64,000 nucleotides of DNA from Chromohalobacter moromii (GTDB lineage: Bacteria > Pseudomonadota > Gammaproteobacteria > Pseudomonadales > Halomonadaceae), in the NCBI RefSeq assembly GCF_023091865.1, contig NZ_JAHXDI010000004.1:248001-312000 (forward strand), read 5' to 3'. This document shows positions 18,505 to 28,288 of the stretch, one piece after another. Each line of letters begins with the position of its first letter. Position 1 is the first letter of the stretch. Both the position numbers and the translations under genes were made by a program. Under the pieces are notes generated by a model, which saw nothing but the letters and a program-made list of their open reading frames with translations, did not search any database and was not told the DNA's origin.

Positions 18505-19236
18505 ATGCAATACGAGCTGTATTATTGGCCGGGCATTCCCGGGCGCGGTGAATATGTGCGCTTGGCGCTCGAGGCGGCGGGGGCCGACTACGTCGACGTG
18601 GCGCGTGAACGTGAGGATGGCGTGAGCGCAATCGGCGATCTGCTCGAAGGTGAGGCCGCGCCATTCGAGGCCTATCCGCCTTTCGCGCCGCCGATTCTCA
18701 AAGCTCAGGAGCGGCTCGTGTCGCATGTCGCCAATATCCTGCGTTTCCTGGGGCCGCGGCTCGACCTGGTACCGGACGACGAGGCCAGCCGTGATTGGGT
18801 GCATGGCTTGCAACTAACGATGACCGACTTCATCGCCGAGATTCATGATGTACATCACCCCATCGGCAGTTCGCTGTATTACGAAGAACAGCAAGACGAG
18901 GCGCGCCGGCGTTCCCATGTATTCCGGCAGGAGCGACTGGGCAAGTTTCTCGGATACTTCGAGGATGTTTTGGCACGCAATCCGGCTGGCAAGAGATATC
19001 TCGTCGGCGATGCCTTGAGTTATGTCGACCTCTCGCTTTTTCAAACCGTCAGTGGCCTGCGCTACGCCATGCCCCGTGCGATGGCGGCACAGGCACCCTC
19101 GATTCCCGGCATTATGGCCTTGAGCGAGCGTGTGTCGGCATTGCCGCGTATCGCCACCTATCTCAGGTCCGCTCGACGCCAAGCGTTTAACGAAGACGGC
19201 ATTTTTCGCCATTATCTTGAGCTAGATGCCGATTGA
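18505..19236 (+). CDS. Glutathione S-transferase family protein
   Basis: A 243-residue GST with an N-terminal half similar to sigma/alpha-class enzymes: a catalytic-type Tyr in MQYELYYWPGIPGRGEYVRLALEAAG, and a C-terminal half with AGKRYLVGDALSYVDLSLFQ, the family's helix-6 motif. GAGGAG lies seven bases before the ATG. It is divergent from thiI. It is unlike the GST at 10.4 kb and belongs to another subclass. The substrate is unknown. Confidence 0.9.
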   Translation: MQYELYYWPGIPGRGEYVRLALEAAGADYVDVAREREDGVSAIGDLLEGEAAPFEAYPPFAPPILKAQERLVSHVANILRFLGPRLDLVPDDEASRDWVHGLQLTMTDFIAEIHDVHHPIGSSLYYEEQQDEARRRSHVFRQERLGKFLGYFEDVLARNPAGKRYLVGDALSYVDLSLFQTVSGLRYAMPRAMAAQAPSIPGIMALSERVSALPRIATYLRSARRQAFNEDGIFRHYLELDAD

Positions 19237-19376
19237 GCGCTCGATGTTATCGTCTGGTGGCGCTATGTTGAGAAATGTGTGCGGGGTCCGCGCCCGAGCG
19301 CCAATGAATTTGATACCATCTTGGCGTTCGTGATCCGCGCCGTGGTGGGCGCTTCTTGATGGGCAGGGATAAGCGC

Positions 19377-20087
19377 ATGTTTCTCGACGACTTTCACACC
19401 GTTACCGATGATCGGCTATGTATTACGGCCGAGCAGGCAAGCCGTTTCGCCAAGTGTATCGCTGGCGATTACAATCCCATTCACGATGCGGATGCGCGGC
19501 GCTTCTGTGTGCCGGGCGATCTGTTGTTCGCCTTGGTGATGGCACGTTTTGGCCTGGCGCAACGCATGACCTTCCACTTCAAGGGCATGGTCGGTGACAG
19601 CGTACCTCTGTGCTTCGCTCAGCACGGCGATACCGTCCAAGTAACCGATGCCAATGGCAAGGTGTATCTTGAGGTCGAGCGCGGCGGGGATATTACCCAC
19701 GACGCTGGCATCATCGAGGCCTTTACGCGCCGTTATGTGGCCTTTTCGGGGCGCAATTTCCCGCATTATCTCAAACCGCTGATGGAAGAGCAGGGAGTTA
19801 TGTTCAATCCCCAGCGACCATTGGTGATCTATGACAGCATGGGCTTCTCGTTGTCGCGGCTGGACGTCGCCGAGGCCGGCGTGGCCTTTGCCGGCGCGAC
19901 GCTGGATGTCAGCGGCAAGCGAGGCGATGCCTTGCTGCAATTCAAGATGACCGACGGCGACACGGCCATTGGTCATGGCTCCAAGAAGTTGGTGGTCAGC
20001 GGGCTGCGTGAGTACGATCCGCCGGTGATGGACGCCTTTGTGGAGAAGTTCATGAACCTCAAGGCGCATTACGCCACGGCTGAGTGA
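19377..20087 (+). CDS. DUF3581-family protein
   Basis: A 236-residue cytosolic protein matching the gammaproteobacterial DUF3581 family by overall pattern (MFLDDFHTV, ISAEQASRFAK-like start, AGDYNPIHD, CVPGDLLFALV). The YNPIHD...RRFCVPGDLLF segment resembles the hydratase loop of MaoC/hot-dog folds, which suggests such a fold but not a proven activity. AGGGA lies seven bases before the ATG at 19377. No function is established. Confidence 0.75.
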   Translation: MFLDDFHTVTDDRLCITAEQASRFAKCIAGDYNPIHDADARRFCVPGDLLFALVMARFGLAQRMTFHFKGMVGDSVPLCFAQHGDTVQVTDANGKVYLEVERGGDITHDAGIIEAFTRRYVAFSGRNFPHYLKPLMEEQGVMFNPQRPLVIYDSMGFSLSRLDVAEAGVAFAGATLDVSGKRGDALLQFKMTDGDTAIGHGSKKLVVSGLREYDPPVMDAFVEKFMNLKAHYATAE

Positions 20088-20157
20088 GTCGCCAGATGCA
20101 ACCCTTGCACGCAGAAGGTGTCACAGGCCACGTCATCTTTTGTTATAGGAGCATCCC

Positions 20158-20610
20158 TTGAGTATCGAAGGCATTCAGCAATTCTTTCAACGCATGTTGG
20201 AGTCTCCGCAAGCGGCGCGTCGGCAGGTGACGCTGGAACTGGCGGTAGCCGCCCTGTTGTGCGAGATCATGCGTGCCGATTACGAACACGACCCACGCGA
20301 AAGGGCCATGCTGCAGGAGCTATTGACCACACGCCTGACGATTGCCCCGGACGACGTCGATGAATTGATGTCGTTGGCCGAAACCGAAGTCGAACAGGCC
20401 GTTGACCACTATGAATTCGTCAGGCTGATTCGCGAGCAGTACGGCTACGAAGACCGCGTGGCGCTGGTAGCGCAGATGTGGCAATTGGCCTTTGCCGACG
20501 GCGAACTCGATGCCTTGGAAGAGCACCGCGTCCGGCGTCTCGCCGATCTCCTTTATGTCAGTCACAGCGATTTCATTCGTACCAAGCTCGAGGTCATGCC
20601 TGAGAGTTGA
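20158..20610 (+). CDS. TerB-family protein
   Basis: A 150-residue helical protein with the TerB pattern: LAVAALLCEIMRADYEHDPRE in the first half and its repeat MWQLAFADGELDALEEHRVRRLADLL in the second. TerB domains bind divalent metal through such acidic D-x-E/H clusters. The start is TTG at 20158 with TAGGAG eight bases upstream. No other ter genes are near, so tellurite resistance is not implied; lone TerB proteins of this size are common in marine gammaproteobacteria. Confidence 0.85.
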   Translation: MSIEGIQQFFQRMLESPQAARRQVTLELAVAALLCEIMRADYEHDPRERAMLQELLTTRLTIAPDDVDELMSLAETEVEQAVDHYEFVRLIREQYGYEDRVALVAQMWQLAFADGELDALEEHRVRRLADLLYVSHSDFIRTKLEVMPES

Positions 20611-20773
20611 GACGACACGCCTAGCCTGTGTGTCGCGTCCCCCGGAAGTGCCTGGCGAAAAGTTGACTGAAACGCTTGGGTAAGTGCCATCGCGGGACGT
20701 TATACTGGGCGTATCGAGCTGTCAGCCTGGCTGGCGCACCGCAGATGAGCATATCGTGGAAAGGAGAGTTGAT

Positions 20774-21577
20774 GTGATCGAAGGCGTGAAGCATATCGTC
20801 GCCGTGGCGTCGGGCAAGGGGGGCGTGGGCAAGTCCACCGTGACCGTCAATCTAGCCCTGGCGATGGCCGCCGAGGGTTACCGAGTGGGCTTGCTCGATG
20901 CCGATATCTACGGTCCCAGCCAGGCGCAGATGCTGGGGATCGCGCCTGGGGTGCGGCCGCAGCCGGCGGGCGAAAATGCCTTCAAGCCGTTGGAGGCTCA
21001 TGGTCTGCAGGCGATGTCGATGGCGTTCATGGTGGATATCGATGAACCCATGGTTTGGCGCGGCCCGATGGTTGCGGGGGCTTTCCAGCAGTTGCTCAAT
21101 CAAACCGCCTGGAAAGATCTCGATTACCTGTTCGTCGATATGCCACCGGGTACCGGCGATGTGCAGCTGACCCTGGCGCAGAAAGTGCCGGTAAGCGGTG
21201 CGGTGATCGTGACTACGCCTCAGGACATCGCGTTACTCGATGCCAAGAAGGGCATTGAGATGTTCCGCAAGGTCAACGTGCCGGTGCTGGGCGTCGTCGA
21301 GAACATGAGCCAGCATGTCTGCTCGCAGTGTGGCCACCAGGAGCCGATCTTCGGTAGTGGTGGCGGCGAGCGCATTGCGGAGCAGTACCAGACCCGGCTA
21401 TTGGGTCAACTGCCCCTCGACGGCGCGATTCGCGAGCAGGTCGACGGCGGCAAGCCCAGTGTGATCGCTGACCCTGAAGGCAACGTCGCGCAGACGTTCC
21501 GTCAGGTGGCGCGCTCCGTGGCCGAGGGGATCGACGCGCAGTCCGACGAGTCGCCGACCATCAGCTTTGGTGAGTGA
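20774..21577 (+). CDS. apbC: Mrp/ApbC-type iron-sulfur cluster carrier ATPase
   Basis: A 267-residue P-loop ATPase that binds and delivers Fe-S clusters. The deviant Walker A SGKGGVGKST is at residues 13-22 and the cluster-binding CxxC is in VCSQCGHQE. The GTG at 20774 is chosen because AGGAG lies seven bases before it; extension to 20684 adds unlikely sequence. Most proteobacterial homologues have about 90 extra N-terminal residues (a DUF59/MIP18 domain) that are absent here and not encoded in the 163 bases upstream. The neighbours metG (distant) and dcd repeat the pseudomonad order. Confidence 0.93.
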   Translation: MIEGVKHIVAVASGKGGVGKSTVTVNLALAMAAEGYRVGLLDADIYGPSQAQMLGIAPGVRPQPAGENAFKPLEAHGLQAMSMAFMVDIDEPMVWRGPMVAGAFQQLLNQTAWKDLDYLFVDMPPGTGDVQLTLAQKVPVSGAVIVTTPQDIALLDAKKGIEMFRKVNVPVLGVVENMSQHVCSQCGHQEPIFGSGGGERIAEQYQTRLLGQLPLDGAIREQVDGGKPSVIADPEGNVAQTFRQVARSVAEGIDAQSDESPTISFGE

Positions 21578-21608
21578 CGTTCGTCACCTAACGTTTGCGT
21601 GACGCGAT

Positions 21609-21635
21609 GGGGCCGTTATCATAACGGCCCCCTTT
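21609..21635 (+). terminator. Intrinsic terminator of apbC
   Basis: GGGGCCGTT and AACGGCCCC form a 9-bp stem with loop ATCAT, followed by CCTTTGTTTG. Confidence 0.8.
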
Positions 21636-21721
21636 GTTTGCAAAGACCGAGTGTTCACAGACCAAGCGTTCGCGGAGACGACCCGATTTCATCGCGACAG
21701 CGTACTGAGCAGGAAACTTCA

Positions 21722-22288
21722 ATGAGCATCAAATCCGACAAATGGATTCGGCGCATGGCCGAGGGCCAGGGCATGATCGAGCCGTTCGAGGCGGACCAGG
21801 TTCGTTACGTGAACGAGCAGCGAGTGATTTCGTATGGAACCTCCAGCTACGGGTATGACGTGCGCTGCGCCGATGAATTCAAGGTGTTCACCAATATTCA
21901 TTCGGCCGTGGTCGATCCCAAGGGGTTCGATGAGAAGAGTTTCGTCGACGTCAAAGGCGACGTCTGCGTGATACCGCCCAACTCTTTTGCCTTGGCGCGC
22001 ACCGTGGAATATTTCCGGATCCCGCGCAGCGTGTTGACCATTTGCCTGGGCAAGTCGACTTACGCGCGTTGTGGCATCATCGTCAATGTCACGCCATTGG
22101 AACCTGAGTGGGAAGGACACGTCACGCTCGAGTTTTCCAATACCACCAACCTGCCCGCGCGCATCTATGCCAATGAAGGCGTGGCGCAGATGCTGTTCCT
22201 GGAATCCGACGAGGTCTGTGACGTGTCCTATAAGGACCGTGGCGGCAAGTACATGGGGCAGCGTGGCGTGACGCTACCGAGGACGTAA
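21722..22288 (+). CDS. dcd: dCTP deaminase
   Basis: A 188-residue homotrimeric enzyme converting dCTP to dUTP, the main route to dTMP precursors in gammaproteobacteria. Motifs include SYGYDVRC, the catalytic-glutamate segment [18 protein letters not shown], and GKSTYARCG. The C-terminal tail [15 protein letters not shown] closes the active site. The ATG at 21722 gives the usual [15 protein letters not shown] start. It is in its own transcript after the apbC terminator. Confidence 0.97.
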   Translation: MSIKSDKWIRRMAEGQGMIEPFEADQVRYVNEQRVISYGTSSYGYDVRCADEFKVFTNIHSAVVDPKGFDEKSFVDVKGDVCVIPPNSFALARTVEYFRIPRSVLTICLGKSTYARCGIIVNVTPLEPEWEGHVTLEFSNTTNLPARIYANEGVAQMLFLESDEVCDVSYKDRGGKYMGQRGVTLPRT

Positions 22289-22335
22289 GCAGCGAGCTAC
22301 GGGCAACGGGCCACGAGCAGCGAGCCAAAATGCTG

Positions 22336-22405
22336 CCGAAGCCCGAAGCCCGAAGCCCGAAGCCCGAAGCCCGAAGCCCGAAGCCCGAAGCCCGAAGCCC
22401 GAAGC
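22336..22405. repeat. Tandem 7-bp repeat, ten copies
   Basis: The heptamer CCGAAGC is repeated exactly ten times without interruption. It sits between the dcd stop and the purN stop, in non-coding DNA, directly after a degenerate stretch of CGAGC-like words (22289-22326). Perfect short tandem repeats of this kind vary in copy number by slippage. Confidence 0.97.
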
Positions 22406-22411
22406 TGGGTT

Positions 22412-23149
22412 CTACCCTTCCTCGTCGAGCTCTTCCGCGGCGTCTTCATGCGACATCCGCAGTCCGGTGGGCGGTAGCGGCATGCCGTCGAACTGAGCGC
22501 CGTTTGCCCCCAGGCTCAAGCGGCCTTCGAGGAACCAGCGCACGGCGATCGGGTAGATCAGGTGCTCGCGGGCATGGACTTTCTCGATGACCTGCTCGGC
22601 GGTAGCGCCGGGGTCGACCCTGAGCGCGGCCTGCAAGGCCACTGGCCCGCCATCGAGTTCCTCGGTGACGAAGTGCACGCTGGCGCCATGCTCCGACACG
22701 CCATCGGCCAGGGCGCGGGTATGCGTGTCCAGCCCTGGATAATCCGGCAACAGCGAAGGGTGGATATTGAGCATACGGCCGGCATAGCGATGCACGAATG
22801 TCGGGGTAAGAATGCGCATGAACCCCGCAAGCACGATCAAATCCGGGGTGTGGCGGTCGATGACCTTGATCAGCGCGCGGTCGTAAGCCTCGCGGTCGTC
22901 GTACTCGCGATGCGGTAGCACGACGGAGTCGACACCGGCTTCCTTGGCGCGGATCAGGCCGTAGGCATCGCCTTGATTGGAGATCACGGCAACGATCTCG
23001 CCGCCGAGCTCGTCGTGTTGTTGTGCGTCGAGTAGCGCCTGCAGGTTACTACCGTTACCGGAGATCAACACCACGACGCGACGTTTCTCGGCCGGTTCCG
23101 CTTCGAAGTTGTTCCCTTCGGAGGTGTCGGCTTGGGTCGTAGCATTCAT
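22412..23149 (-). CDS. purN: Phosphoribosylglycinamide formyltransferase
   Basis: A 245-residue enzyme that transfers a formyl group from 10-formyl-THF to GAR in purine synthesis. The phosphate-binding [13 protein letters not shown] is near residue 30, and the catalytic set is [16 protein letters not shown] with the Asn-His pair and [11 protein letters not shown] with the aspartate. About 22 extra acidic residues precede the core and an acidic tail follows. The ATG overlaps the purM stop by four bases (ATGA), so the two are translationally coupled. The stop lies six bases from the heptamer repeat. Confidence 0.96.
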   Translation of the reverse strand: MNATTQADTSEGNNFEAEPAEKRRVVVLISGNGSNLQALLDAQQHDELGGEIVAVISNQGDAYGLIRAKEAGVDSVVLPHREYDDREAYDRALIKVIDRHTPDLIVLAGFMRILTPTFVHRYAGRMLNIHPSLLPDYPGLDTHTRALADGVSEHGASVHFVTEELDGGPVALQAALRVDPGATAEQVIEKVHAREHLIYPIAVRWFLEGRLSLGANGAQFDGMPLPPTGLRMSHEDAAEELDEEG

Positions 23150-24225
23150 GAGCGGACATTCTCCAGACGAACTTGTTCTTCCTCACCTTGGCGCGCGACG
23201 ATGTCGCCGAGACGATGCACCGTCTCGCCGGCGGCCTCGAGCGTGGCCTGAGCGTGTTCGGCCTGCGCTGCAGAGACGACCACGACCATGCCAATGCCGC
23301 AATTGAGCACGCGATGCATCTCGTGCTCGTCGACGTTGCCTTCACGTTGCAGCCAGTCGAAGACCGTAGGACGCGTCCAGCTTGCGGCGTCGATGCGCGC
23401 GGTGAGCGTTTCGGGCAGCACGCGGGGGACGTTCTCGAGCAGGCCACCGCCGGTGATGTGCGAGAGGGCGTGTACGGCCACGTCGCTGTCCTTGATCAAC
23501 GACAGCAGTGGCTTGACGTAAATGCGTGTCGGTGCCAGCAAGGCGTCACGCAAGGTCACTCCGTCGATGTCGGTGTCAAGGTTGGCCTGGCTCACGTCGA
23601 GGATCTTGCGGATCAGCGAGTAGCCATTGGAGTGCGGGCCGGAGGCGGCGAGCCCGAGCAGCACATCCCCTTCGGCGACGCGACTGCCATCGAGGATCTC
23701 GGATTTCTCGACGACGCCGACGCAGAAGCCGGCCAGGTCGTAGTCGCTGCCCGCGTACATGCCGGGCATTTCGGCGGTCTCGCCGCCGATCAGTGAGCAG
23801 CCCGCCTGGGCGCAGCCTTCGCCGATACCGGTGACGACGTCGGCGGCAATCTCGACATCCAGCTTGCCAGTGGCATAGTAGTCGAGGAAGAACAACGGCT
23901 CGGCGCCGGCGACGACCAGGTCGTTGACGCACATGGCCACCAGGTCGATGCCGATGGTGTCATGCTGGCCTAGGTCCATGGCCAGGCGTAGCTTGGTGCC
24001 CACCCCATCGGTGCCGGACACCAATACCGGCTCACGGTAGCCGCTAGGTAATTGGCACAACGCGCCGAAGCCGCCCAGGCCGCCCATTACTTCGGGTCGG
24101 GAGGTACGTTTGGCGACCCCCTTGATACGTTCGACGAGCGCGTTGCCGGCGTCGATGTCCACGCCAGCATCCTTGTAGCTGAGAGATGCGCGGGGAGAAG
24201 TGGGCGTGTCCGAACTGCGAGTCAT
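23146..24225 (-). CDS. purM: Phosphoribosylformylglycinamidine cyclo-ligase
   Basis: A 359-residue ATP-dependent enzyme forming aminoimidazole ribotide in purine synthesis. The family segments [51 protein letters not shown] and [16 protein letters not shown] are all visible. Of two close ATGs, 24225 has AGGA at good spacing whereas 24231 touches it. The frame stays open to 24603 but without support. It is divergent from perM, as in pseudomonads. Confidence 0.97.
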   Translation of the reverse strand: MTRSSDTPTSPRASLSYKDAGVDIDAGNALVERIKGVAKRTSRPEVMGGLGGFGALCQLPSGYREPVLVSGTDGVGTKLRLAMDLGQHDTIGIDLVAMCVNDLVVAGAEPLFFLDYYATGKLDVEIAADVVTGIGEGCAQAGCSLIGGETAEMPGMYAGSDYDLAGFCVGVVEKSEILDGSRVAEGDVLLGLAASGPHSNGYSLIRKILDVSQANLDTDIDGVTLRDALLAPTRIYVKPLLSLIKDSDVAVHALSHITGGGLLENVPRVLPETLTARIDAASWTRPTVFDWLQREGNVDEHEMHRVLNCGIGMVVVVSAAQAEHAQATLEAAGETVHRLGDIVARQGEEEQVRLENVRS

Positions 24226-24407
24226 GGGCATTCCTGTCAACAGTGTGCCGATCGCGGGGCGATCGAGCGAAGCCGATGGCGCCGCCTGGCGCCCGAGGCC
24301 AGGGCGGTATAAGGGAAGCCCATATTGTAGCATTGCCCCACGGGAGGCGCATCGCCCGCGCAGGCGTGTAGAATCGAAACCAAAAGGGTTGGGAGATACG
24401 TATCGCA

Positions 24408-25499
24408 ATGACACGCATACAAGTGTGGGGCCTTCTGGGCGCGGCGGGATTGATCTGGTTGCTCGTCTTGCTGGAGCCCATCTTGATGCCGTTTTTCGTC
24501 GGCATGATATTGGCTTACCTAGGTGATCCGGTGACCGACTGGCTGGAGGCGCGTGGTTTGTCGCGCCGGCTGTCGGTGAGCGTGGTATTTCTCGTCTTGG
24601 CACTGTCCATGGTCGTGGCGTGCCTGATTCTGATTCCCTTGCTGGGGCGCCAACTGGCGCAGTTGGTCGAATCCTTCCCAGCCATCTTCAACTGGGTACA
24701 GTCGGTGGTACTGCCGGAGGTCCAGGCCGTGACGGGAGTGGACCTTAGCGCTGATTTCGATCAACTGCGCGGCACCTTGATGGAGAACTGGCGCGAGACT
24801 GGCACGGTGGCGGCGGCGGTTCTGGCCCAGGCATCCAAGTCAGGCATGGCGTTTGCCGTGTGGATGGGCAATCTGGCGCTGATTCCCGTGACGACTTTTT
24901 ACTTTCTGCTCGACTGGGATCGGCTCAAGGCACGCTTGCGCGATTTGCTGCCGCGTCACGTCGAGCCAACGGTCACGCGCCTGAGCCATGAATGCGACGA
25001 GGTGTTGTCGGCCTTTCTGCGCGGGCAGTTGCTGGTGATGCTCAGTCTGGCGGTGATCTATGCGACGGGGCTGAGTCTGCTGGGCTTGCGGTTTGGCCTT
25101 TTGATCGGCTTGGTGGCGGGGCTGGCTAGTATCGTACCCTACTTAGGCGTGATCGTCGGCATCAGTGTGGCGGCGTTGGTGGCATTCTTCCAGTTCGGTG
25201 AATGGCTGCCGCTGCTCGGTGTGGCCGTGGTCTTCGGCATCGGTCAACTCGTCGAAAGTACCGTGCTGCAACCGATATTGCTCGGTGACAAGATCGGCTT
25301 GCATCCCATCGCAGTTATCTTTGCCGTGCTCTCGGGTGGGCAACTGTTCGGTTTTACCGGCATTCTGCTGGCGTTGCCGGTCGCCGCTATCGTCATGGTA
25401 GTATTGCGTTACCTTCATGAGCGCTATAAAAACAGTCGCTTATACGATACATCCCGCCACGCTGGCGCCTTGCACGAAGGCGATGAGGAAAGGCCATGA
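24408..25499 (+). CDS. perM: AI-2E/PerM-family permease
   Basis: A 363-residue inner-membrane protein of the AI-2E transporter (UPF0118) superfamily. Hydrophobic segments are seen near residues 5-25, 28-40, 55-80, 145-165, 205-235, 240-270 and 290-345, with the family motif VPYLGVIVG. The C-terminal 30 residues are cytosolic and charged. The stop overlaps the hda start by four bases. The transported substrate in this subgroup is not known; despite the family name, signalling should not be assumed. Confidence 0.88.
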   Translation: MTRIQVWGLLGAAGLIWLLVLLEPILMPFFVGMILAYLGDPVTDWLEARGLSRRLSVSVVFLVLALSMVVACLILIPLLGRQLAQLVESFPAIFNWVQSVVLPEVQAVTGVDLSADFDQLRGTLMENWRETGTVAAAVLAQASKSGMAFAVWMGNLALIPVTTFYFLLDWDRLKARLRDLLPRHVEPTVTRLSHECDEVLSAFLRGQLLVMLSLAVIYATGLSLLGLRFGLLIGLVAGLASIVPYLGVIVGISVAALVAFFQFGEWLPLLGVAVVFGIGQLVESTVLQPILLGDKIGLHPIAVIFAVLSGGQLFGFTGILLALPVAAIVMVVLRYLHERYKNSRLYDTSRHAGALHEGDEERP

Positions 25500-26194
25500 C
25501 TGGGTCCGCGCAGTTGCCACTGGGAGTGGGGCTGAGTGACGATGCAACGTTCGCCAACTTTCATGCGTCGAGCAATGCGCCATTGCTCGAACGCTTGCGC
25601 GGCCAGCTCGACACGGACGGTGAGCCGTTTCTGTTTCTGTGGGGCGCTCCAGGCAGCGGGCGCAGCCACCTGCTGCAAGCCGCCTGTCACGAAGCCGGCG
25701 ACCGGGGAGGACGTGCCTTGTATCTCCCCTTGCGCGACCTGGGCCACTTTCCACCACATATGCTCGAGGATCTCGAACGTCTGGACCTAGTGGCGATCGA
25801 CGATCTCTCTACGGTGCTCGGGCGTAAACGCTGGGAAGAGGGGCTGTTTCATTTCTTCAATCGCATGCGCGATGCCAACAAGCGCTTGGTAATCGCCGCC
25901 GAGGCCGCGCCGCGCCAGTTGCCGACCGTTTTGCCCGATCTCGCCTCGCGCTTGAGCTGGGGCGTGACCTTCCATGTTCAGTCGCTGGACGACAGTGGAC
26001 GCTTCGAGGCCTTGCAGTTGCGCGCACGGGTGCGCGGCATGCAGCTTCCCGATGAAGTCGCGCGCTACATTCTGCATCGAGGCCCGAGACAGCTTTCCGC
26101 GCTATTCGATGCCCTCGCTCGTCTCGATCACGCCTCGCTTTCCGCTCAGCGCAAGCTGACCATTCCCTTCGTCAAGCAGGCACTGGGTTGGTAA
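25496..26194 (+). CDS. hda: DnaA regulatory inactivator Hda
   Basis: A 232-residue AAA+ protein that, on DNA-loaded sliding clamp, promotes hydrolysis of DnaA-ATP and prevents re-initiation. The N-terminal clamp-binding motif QLPLGVGL begins at residue 6, followed by a Walker A-like GAPGSGRSHLL, Walker B LVAIDDLS and sensor/arginine-finger region DLASRLSWG. It closely resembles domain III of DnaA. The overlap with perM implies co-transcription. Confidence 0.95.
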   Translation: MTGSAQLPLGVGLSDDATFANFHASSNAPLLERLRGQLDTDGEPFLFLWGAPGSGRSHLLQAACHEAGDRGGRALYLPLRDLGHFPPHMLEDLERLDLVAIDDLSTVLGRKRWEEGLFHFFNRMRDANKRLVIAAEAAPRQLPTVLPDLASRLSWGVTFHVQSLDDSGRFEALQLRARVRGMQLPDEVARYILHRGPRQLSALFDALARLDHASLSAQRKLTIPFVKQALGW

Positions 26195-26203
26195 TAGCCC
26201 AAG

Positions 26204-26629
26204 TCATGCGTCGTCGCCGTTGAGGGTGGCGAGAATGCGGCGTGGCCCACCGTGCTGACGATGCTCTCCTAGCCATATGCCTTGCCAGGTGCCGGTGGCG
26301 AGTCGCCCCGACTCGACGGCCAGCGTTAGCTGCGTGCCGAAGAGGCTGGCCAATACGTGCGCCGGCATGTCATCGGGCCCTTCCAGCGTGTGATGCATGC
26401 CCTCGATGCCTTGAGGCGCGAGTCGTTCGGCATAGAGGGCCATGTCATGGCGCACGTCAGGATCGGCGTTTTCATTGAGAGTGAGCGACGCGGACGTATG
26501 CAGCAATTGTAGGTGCAGGAGCCCGAGGCGAACGGAAGCGAGCGCCGGAAGCTGGTCGGTGATGTCGTCGGTGATGAGATGAAAGCCCTGACGGCGTGGA
26601 CTCAGGGTCAGCGTGGAGCGATGCCACAT
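26204..26629 (-). CDS. yjbQ: YjbQ-family protein (UPF0047)
   Basis: A 141-residue protein of the secondary thiamine-phosphate synthase (YjbQ) family. The conserved LLHTSASLTLNENADPDVRHD segment and GMHHTLEGPDDMPAHVLASL carry the His and Asp residues of the active-site pocket, and GTWQGIWLGEHR is near the end. Weak thiamine-phosphate synthase activity has been reported for relatives, but the physiological role is unclear. It converges on hda. Confidence 0.9.
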   Translation of the reverse strand: MWHRSTLTLSPRRQGFHLITDDITDQLPALASVRLGLLHLQLLHTSASLTLNENADPDVRHDMALYAERLAPQGIEGMHHTLEGPDDMPAHVLASLFGTQLTLAVESGRLATGTWQGIWLGEHRQHGGPRRILATLNGDDA

Positions 26630-26809
26630 GATGGATTCTCCCGAGAGGTAATGCCGATGCCTTGAAAGGTGCTATCGGCAGCACAATTTCACATTGATAG
26701 TCGCCGGGCTCATGCGCGCCAGAGAGGCGACCGTCATGATCGTCGATAGCGACGGATATCGCCATGATGGGGCGCGTGCACGGTAGTCTCAACCGATCAG
26801 GAGGGTGTG

Positions 26810-28189
26810 ATGAGCGAGACACGCATTGAACGCGACAGCATGGGGGAGCTCGAGGTCCCCGCCGACGCACTGTATGGCGCCCAAACCCAGCGTGCCATCA
26901 ACAATTTTCCCATTAGTGGGCAGCCCATGCCCGCTGCGTTCATTCAGGCAGTGGCACGTGTCAAGCTGGCGGCGGCGAACGTCAATCGTGATCTTGGCCT
27001 GCTCGACACCCCGCGCGCGGATGCGATCATCAATGCGGCCCAGCGTCTCGTCGATGGTGAGCATGGCGATCAGTTTCCGATCGATGTCTTCCAGACGGGG
27101 TCGGGCACATCGACCAACATGAACGTCAACGAGGTGATCGCTCATCTCGCCAGCGAGAGCGGCACTGAGGTCGGCCCCAATGACCATGTCAACATGGGGC
27201 AGTCGAGCAATGACGTCATCCCTACCGCTTTGCATCTGTCGGCGGCGCTGGAGGTCGATAAAACGCTGCTTCCCGCCCTGCGTCATCTGCAGTCGGCCAT
27301 CGATACCAAGGCACACGAGGTGGATGACGTCGTCAAGACAGGGCGTACCCACCTGATGGATGCCATGCCGGTGCGTATGGGTCAGGAGCTGGGTGGTTGG
27401 TCCAGTCAGGTCGCTCAGGCCATAGAACGCCTGGAAGACACTCAGCAGCGGCTGGCACGTTTGGCGCTCGGCGGCACGGCAGTGGGCACCGGAATCAACG
27501 CCCATCCCGAGTTCGCTGAACGGGTTGCCAAGGCGCTCAGCGAGCAGACGGGACTCAACCTACGCCCCAACGATAGCTTCTTCGCCAGCCTGGGCTCCCA
27601 AGATGCCGCCGTCGAACTGACCGGTCAGCTACGTACCTATGCCTGCGCGGTGATGAAGATCAGCAATGATCTGCGTTGGATGAACTCGGGCCCCTTGGCG
27701 GGGCTGGGCGAGATCGAGCTCGAGGCCTTGCAGCCAGGTAGCTCGATCATGCCGGGTAAGGTCAATCCGGTGATTCCCGAGGCAGCGGCGCAGACCGCAG
27801 CGCAGGTGATCGGGCTGGATAGTGCGATCACGGTGGCGGGGCAGAGCGGCAACTTCCAGCTCAACGTCATGCTGCCGCTGATTGCCTCGAATCTGCTGAC
27901 GTCGCTTTGCTTGATGTCCAGCGCCAGCACCTTATTGGCGGATCGTGCCATCGCTACCTTTAACGTGCGTCGCGACAATATCGAGGCGCCACTGTCTCGC
28001 AACCCTATCCTGGTGACAGCACTCAACTCAGTGATCGGTTATAACGCCGCAGCGCAAGTCGCCAAGAAAGCCTATCAGGCAGGGCGACCGATCATCGACG
28101 TGGCCGAGGAAGAAACCGATTTGTCCCGCGAGGAACTCGAACGTCTGCTCGATCCCACGCAATTGACACAGGGCGGGATCCCCGAATGA
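26810..28189 (+). CDS. fumC: Class II fumarate hydratase
   Basis: A 459-residue iron-independent fumarase of the TCA cycle. The superfamily signature GSSIMPGKVNP holds the catalytic serine, and TGRTHLMDAMPVRMGQE and GSGTSTNMNVNEV are the other two conserved regions. The ATG at 26810 lies just after GGAGGG, and a GTG directly before it would be too close. An oxygen-stable fumarase fits an aerobic lifestyle. A terminator follows. Confidence 0.97.
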   Translation: MSETRIERDSMGELEVPADALYGAQTQRAINNFPISGQPMPAAFIQAVARVKLAAANVNRDLGLLDTPRADAIINAAQRLVDGEHGDQFPIDVFQTGSGTSTNMNVNEVIAHLASESGTEVGPNDHVNMGQSSNDVIPTALHLSAALEVDKTLLPALRHLQSAIDTKAHEVDDVVKTGRTHLMDAMPVRMGQELGGWSSQVAQAIERLEDTQQRLARLALGGTAVGTGINAHPEFAERVAKALSEQTGLNLRPNDSFFASLGSQDAAVELTGQLRTYACAVMKISNDLRWMNSGPLAGLGEIELEALQPGSSIMPGKVNPVIPEAAAQTAAQVIGLDSAITVAGQSGNFQLNVMLPLIASNLLTSLCLMSSASTLLADRAIATFNVRRDNIEAPLSRNPILVTALNSVIGYNAAAQVAKKAYQAGRPIIDVAEEETDLSREELERLLDPTQLTQGGIPE

Positions 28190-28217
28190 CGTGAAAAACG
28201 GCAAAGGTGACCTATCT

Positions 28218-28244
28218 TGGGCGCCCTTACGGGCGCCCATTTTA
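28218..28244 (+). terminator. Intrinsic terminator of fumC
   Basis: TGGGCGCCC and GGGCGCCCA form a 9-bp stem with a four-base loop, followed by TTTTA. Confidence 0.88.
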
Positions 28245-28288
28245 TGTAGATCACCGCACTTTGCTGTCTCGATGGGGCACAGACGGGC

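Noticed and set aside
20158-20610. Tellurite resistance locus
   Set aside because: Only a lone TerB-like gene is present; terZ, A, C, D and E are absent.
22336-22405. CRISPR array
   Set aside because: The unit is only 7 bases with no spacers, and no cas genes are near.
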